Part shown: in pieces, positions 7,236 through 9,325 of the stretch
How the letters are laid out: each line of letters begins with the position of its first letter
Position numbering within the stretch: position 1 is the first letter of the stretch
From: Parachlamydiales bacterium
GTDB taxonomy: Bacteria > Chlamydiota > Chlamydiia > Chlamydiales > JAJFMK01
Length of the DNA: 9,325 nucleotides
Assembly: GCA_020050175.1 (NCBI GenBank)
Contig: JAGVKY010000063.1
Location: 1-9,325, forward strand
Reading direction: 5' to 3'
Position numbers and translations under genes: made by a program
The notes under the pieces: model-generated
Told to the model about the DNA's origin: nothing
What the model saw: only the letters and a program-made list of their open reading frames with translations
The model's database searches: none

Positions 7236-7277
7236 ATGTTACGGTCTTGCCATGGTGAGCTTTTTTTCACAGCCTGA
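7236..7277 (+). other. 13-codon ORF overlapping the recJ start, possible leader peptide
   Basis: ATG at 7236 is correctly spaced from GAGGTG (7220-7225) and opens MLRSCHGELFFTA, with TGA at 7275-7277. It overlaps the first 26 bases of recJ in a different frame. Translating it would carry ribosomes over the recJ ATG and could couple or restrict recJ translation. A run of seven T (7261-7267) lies in the overlap; losing one T would join this start in frame to recJ. It is too short for coding evidence from composition. Confidence 0.25.
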
Positions 7278-8976
7278 GGAGTATCAATGGGTCTACCCTA
7301 AGATAGATACTCTATTGCAAGAAAAAATCGTTAAGGAATTCAATATACATCCTGCTACTGCCAAGTTGTTGGTGGCAAGGGGATTTGAAGATCTTGATCA
7401 GATTCACAGTTTTCTTTACGCCAAATTACCCGATCTCTTTGACCCTTTTCTCCTCCCTGACATGGAAAAAGCGGTCAATCGAGTCATCCACGCCTTAGAT
7501 CACAAAGAACCGATTCTTATTCTTGGGGATAATGACGTCGATGGGATGACGGGGACTGCTCTTCTGACAGATTTTCTCAATTTTATTGGGGCTAAGGTTA
7601 CCCCCTTTATTACCGCCAGAGGAACCCAGCGCCAGCACCTTATTTCAGATGCGATGCAGATGGCCACTAAGTTGGGCTGCCGCTTGATCATTACCGTTGA
7701 CTGCGGAGTGAGCAATGAAGAAGAGATTTTAGAGGTGACTAAGAGGCAAATGGATGTGATTGTGACAGATCACCATGAACCGACTGACAAGTTTCACCAT
7801 TGCCTCGCTACTTTAAATCCCAAATTAATCGGTTCAACTTATCCAAATCGAGAACTGACCGGAGTTGGTGTTGCCTTTAAGCTTGCGCATGGAGTGACGA
7901 CTCAACTTTCAACTCGAGAAGGGGCGAAAAAAGTCGATCTTAAAAAATACCTCGATCTAGTTGCTCTCGGAACCATCGCCGACATGGGGGTGTTGCAGGG
8001 AGAAAATAGAATCCTCGTTCGGTATGGCTTAAAGGCTTTAAAGAAAACTAAAAGAGTGGGGTTAGTGAAGCTAGCCGCTGTTTGCGAACTCGATGTAACG
8101 GAAGTTACTGCCCAAGACATCGTCTTTAAGCTCGCCCCTCGCCTGAATAGTTTAGGAAGAATTGACGACCCTCAAAAGGGTGTTGAACTTCTCCTCCTCA
8201 AAAATGTTGAGGAGGCTGAAAGGATGGCTAAAGAGCTTAATCTTAACAACTCTGAGAGGCAAAGAATCGAGCGTTCAGTTTCTCAGGAAATCGAAGAGTT
8301 CCTCCTTAAAGAACCAGAGCTTTTGAAAGAAAGGGCCATCGCTCTCTCTTCGGGGAATTGGCATCCAGGGGTGATCGCTATTCTTTCTACACGCCTGACC
8401 AAGCTTTACAACCGCCCATCTGTTCTTTTGGCTATTGAACAGGGGATGGGTAAAGGTTCCCTCCGGTCTATTCCTGAGTTTCCTCTCCTTCCCATCCTAA
8501 AAAAATGCAGTCATTTATTAGAAAATTTTGGGGGGCATGACCTTGCGGCAGGTTTGACCATCCTTGAAAGCAATATCGATGAGTTTAAAAAACTCTTTCT
8601 CTCCCTTGCTACAGACAGCCTAAAACCAGAAGATATTCTCAATCGGCTTCATCTCGACGGGGAGGTTTCCTTCAAAGAGATTACTTTCGATATGATCGAA
8701 TCGAATCGTCTTTTAGAGCCTTTTGGGAATGGCAATCCACCCCCACTTTTTTATACAAAGGCCAAGCAGGCCTGGTCCCCTAAATTACTTGGCCGTTCGC
8801 ATCTCCGTCTTTTCTTAGAGCAGGATGAGAGAGTTCTTGAAGGCATTCTCATGAATAAAGCAACTCTTCTCCCTTTTGCCAAAGAAAGGAGGGACAAAAT
8901 AGAGGTGGCTTTTTCTCCCGAAGTCGGTCTCTTCCAAAAAGGTTCTATTCAACTCCTCGTTAAAGACTTCAGATAA
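7252..8976 (+). CDS. recJ: Single-stranded-DNA-specific exonuclease RecJ
   Basis: RecJ degrades single-stranded DNA 5' to 3' in RecF-pathway recombination, base-excision and mismatch repair, in the cytoplasm. The 574-residue length is normal. DHH-family motifs run in order: motif I GDNDVDGMTGTALL (92-105), motif II TVDCG (148-152), motif III VTDHHEP (171-177; D173, H174, H175 are metal ligands), and LDLVALGTIADM (234-245) carrying motif IV. The DHHA1 part shows FKLAPRLNSLGRIDD (292-306), LNNSERQRIE (331-340), GNWHPGVIAILSTRL (368-382), GKGSLRS (400-406) and FGGHDLAAGL (426-435). The C-terminal OB-fold region has LEPFGNGNPPPLF (488-500). All metal-binding acids of motif I are present, though Tyr of the common DYD is Asn. 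The ATG at 7252 follows an in-frame TGA at 7234-7236 with no alternative start except the adjacent GTG. It lacks its own Shine-Dalgarno sequence. The gene follows secDF, an order I recall from Chlamydia (CT448-CT447). Confidence 0.95.
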   Translation: MVSFFSQPEEYQWVYPKIDTLLQEKIVKEFNIHPATAKLLVARGFEDLDQIHSFLYAKLPDLFDPFLLPDMEKAVNRVIHALDHKEPILILGDNDVDGMTGTALLTDFLNFIGAKVTPFITARGTQRQHLISDAMQMATKLGCRLIITVDCGVSNEEEILEVTKRQMDVIVTDHHEPTDKFHHCLATLNPKLIGSTYPNRELTGVGVAFKLAHGVTTQLSTREGAKKVDLKKYLDLVALGTIADMGVLQGENRILVRYGLKALKKTKRVGLVKLAAVCELDVTEVTAQDIVFKLAPRLNSLGRIDDPQKGVELLLLKNVEEAERMAKELNLNNSERQRIERSVSQEIEEFLLKEPELLKERAIALSSGNWHPGVIAILSTRLTKLYNRPSVLLAIEQGMGKGSLRSIPEFPLLPILKKCSHLLENFGGHDLAAGLTILESNIDEFKKLFLSLATDSLKPEDILNRLHLDGEVSFKEITFDMIESNRLLEPFGNGNPPPLFYTKAKQAWSPKLLGRSHLRLFLEQDERVLEGILMNKATLLPFAKERRDKIEVAFSPEVGLFQKGSIQLLVKDFR

Positions 8977-9080
8977 AAAAACTCTTCCTCAATTTTCTTA
9001 ATAAAAATAGAAGGAATGGAAACAAAAGTAAAATAGTCCGGCAACAAATAATGAAATTATAAAAAAATAATTTCTAATGC
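8977..9080. other. A+T-rich spacer between recJ and the insertion sequence, with two weak hairpins
   Basis: No gene is visible. A weak stem TTCCT + ATTTT (8985-8996) can pair with AAAAT + AGGAA (9004-9016), interrupted by an internal loop. A perfect 8-bp stem GAAATTAT/ATAATTTC (9053-9060 with 9067-9074) has an A6 loop. Neither has a following T-run on the plus strand, so no clear recJ terminator is seen. Confidence 0.4.
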
Positions 9081-9082
9081 GA

Positions 9083-9100
9083 GGTCTTGTTGAAAAACTC
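9083..9100. repeat. Probable terminal inverted repeat of the insertion sequence
   Basis: The sequence GGTCTTGTTGAAAAACTC lies 38 bp beyond the transposase stop codon, where the transposon end should be. The matching inverted copy would be past the right edge, so this call rests on position and general likeness only. Confidence 0.4.
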
Positions 9101-9138
9101 TTAAATTAAAAGTCACTCCTTAATCCAGATTTTTCAAT

Positions 9139-9325
9139 TTAAATTTTTCCCCTTCGAGGTATCCCCTCCTTCGTCAGTTCACTTATTATCAATTGTTTAA
9201 TATGGATTTCTGCCGATTGATTTTCACAGCGCCTACTTTGGATTTTTTCTCCAAACATTGTTTTCCATCTCGAAAAAGCCGTCTCCACTAAAGACCTCTT
9301 CGTGTATCCAGATAATTTTCTCCAA
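9139..9325 (-). CDS. IS4/IS5-type DDE transposase, C-terminal 61 residues (partial)
   Basis: The minus-strand frame enters from the right edge (first full codon 9324-9322) and ends at TAA (9141-9139). The fragment includes GYTKRSLVETAFSRWK, which fits the YREK signature Y-(2)-R-(3)-E-(6)-K exactly. Its Glu is the third acid of the DDE catalytic triad, which cuts and joins transposon ends. The following FGEKIQSRRCENQSAEI and a short basic tail ending GIPRRGKI match the usual C-terminus of IS5-family transposases (DDE_Tnp_1). It converges on recJ. Whether the element is intact cannot be judged, since the two catalytic Asp residues lie outside the window. Confidence 0.85.
   Translation of the reverse strand, partial: WRKLSGYTKRSLVETAFSRWKTMFGEKIQSRRCENQSAEIHIKQLIISELTKEGIPRRGKI

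Larger units (their letters stand above)
6944..7251 (+). other. Intergenic region and structured leader between secDF and recJ
   Basis: This 308-bp gap has no gene longer than a few codons. In order it holds a hairpin just after secDF (6960-6993), a promoter-like pair (7002-7029) and about 215 nt of probable recJ leader. The leader contains a 10-base direct repeat TCTCTAAAGG (7070-7079 and 7102-7111), a stem CGGAAA/TTTCCG (7120-7125 with 7154-7159) enclosing GCCCA/TGGGC (7134-7138 with 7144-7148), the 12-base palindrome CCTTTTAAAAGG (7161-7172), a small AGGC/GCCT hairpin (7170-7182), and a hairpin over a Shine-Dalgarno sequence. I looked for the conserved cores of tmRNA, SRP RNA and RNase P RNA and did not find them. 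I saw no convincing 6S-like long stem. Confidence 0.5.
9081..9325 (-). mobile_element. Insertion sequence, 3' end (continues beyond the right edge)
   Basis: The region contains the C-terminal end of a DDE transposase and about 58 bp of downstream sequence. That sequence ends in a probable terminal repeat, GGTCTTGTTGAAAAACTC at 9083-9100, of the kind often found at IS4/IS5-type ends. The exact outer boundary, near 9081-9083, and the target duplication cannot be fixed because the other end is not in the window. Confidence 0.65.

Noticed and set aside
7500..8120. Minus-strand frames inside recJ
   Set aside because: They are antisense shadows of a gene with all RecJ motifs in order.

Overview
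The window looks like the chromosome of an obligate intracellular bacterium of the phylum Chlamydiae, most likely an amoeba-associated or 'environmental' lineage (Parachlamydiales). I infer this from three things: a nucleotide transporter of the plastid/rickettsial/chlamydial NTT (Tlc) family, a fused SecD-SecF protein of about 1,460 residues (the very long form I associate with chlamydiae), and a recJ gene directly after secDF, an order I recall from Chlamydia. The family or species cannot be decided from the sequence alone. Promoter-like hexamers are ordinary sigma-70/sigma-66 type.

Layout. Positions 1-390 (minus strand) hold the first 130 codons of a basic, unrecognised protein that runs off the left edge. 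A 325-bp divergent intergenic region follows, with a good promoter for the next gene. Positions 716-2269 (plus) encode an ATP/ADP translocase, closed by a near-perfect intrinsic terminator at 2289-2328. Positions 2351-2414 hold a GC-rich stretch with two dyads that looks like an interspersed palindromic element. Positions 2552-6943 (plus) encode the SecDF fusion. A 308-bp gap after it contains a strong hairpin, a promoter-like pair and a long, structured leader, followed by recJ at 7252-8976 (plus). After an A+T-rich spacer, the right edge (about 9081-9325) is the 3' end of an insertion sequence, carrying the C-terminus of a minus-strand IS4/IS5-type DDE transposase.

How the parts relate. The translocase imports host ATP in exchange for bacterial ADP. 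SecDF uses ion-motive force to help pull Sec-exported proteins across the inner membrane. RecJ is the 5'-3' single-strand exonuclease of recombination and mismatch repair. These are housekeeping or host-dependence genes, not one pathway. The terminator, the palindromic element and the separate promoter candidates suggest mostly independent transcription units.

No new multi-gene system is evident. The points most worth checking are: an Asp-to-Asn change at the SecF position that should carry the proton-relay acid; the roughly 590-residue region inserted before the SecD core; and the recJ leader, where the only good Shine-Dalgarno sequence lies in a hairpin and serves a 13-codon ORF that overlaps the recJ start out of frame.
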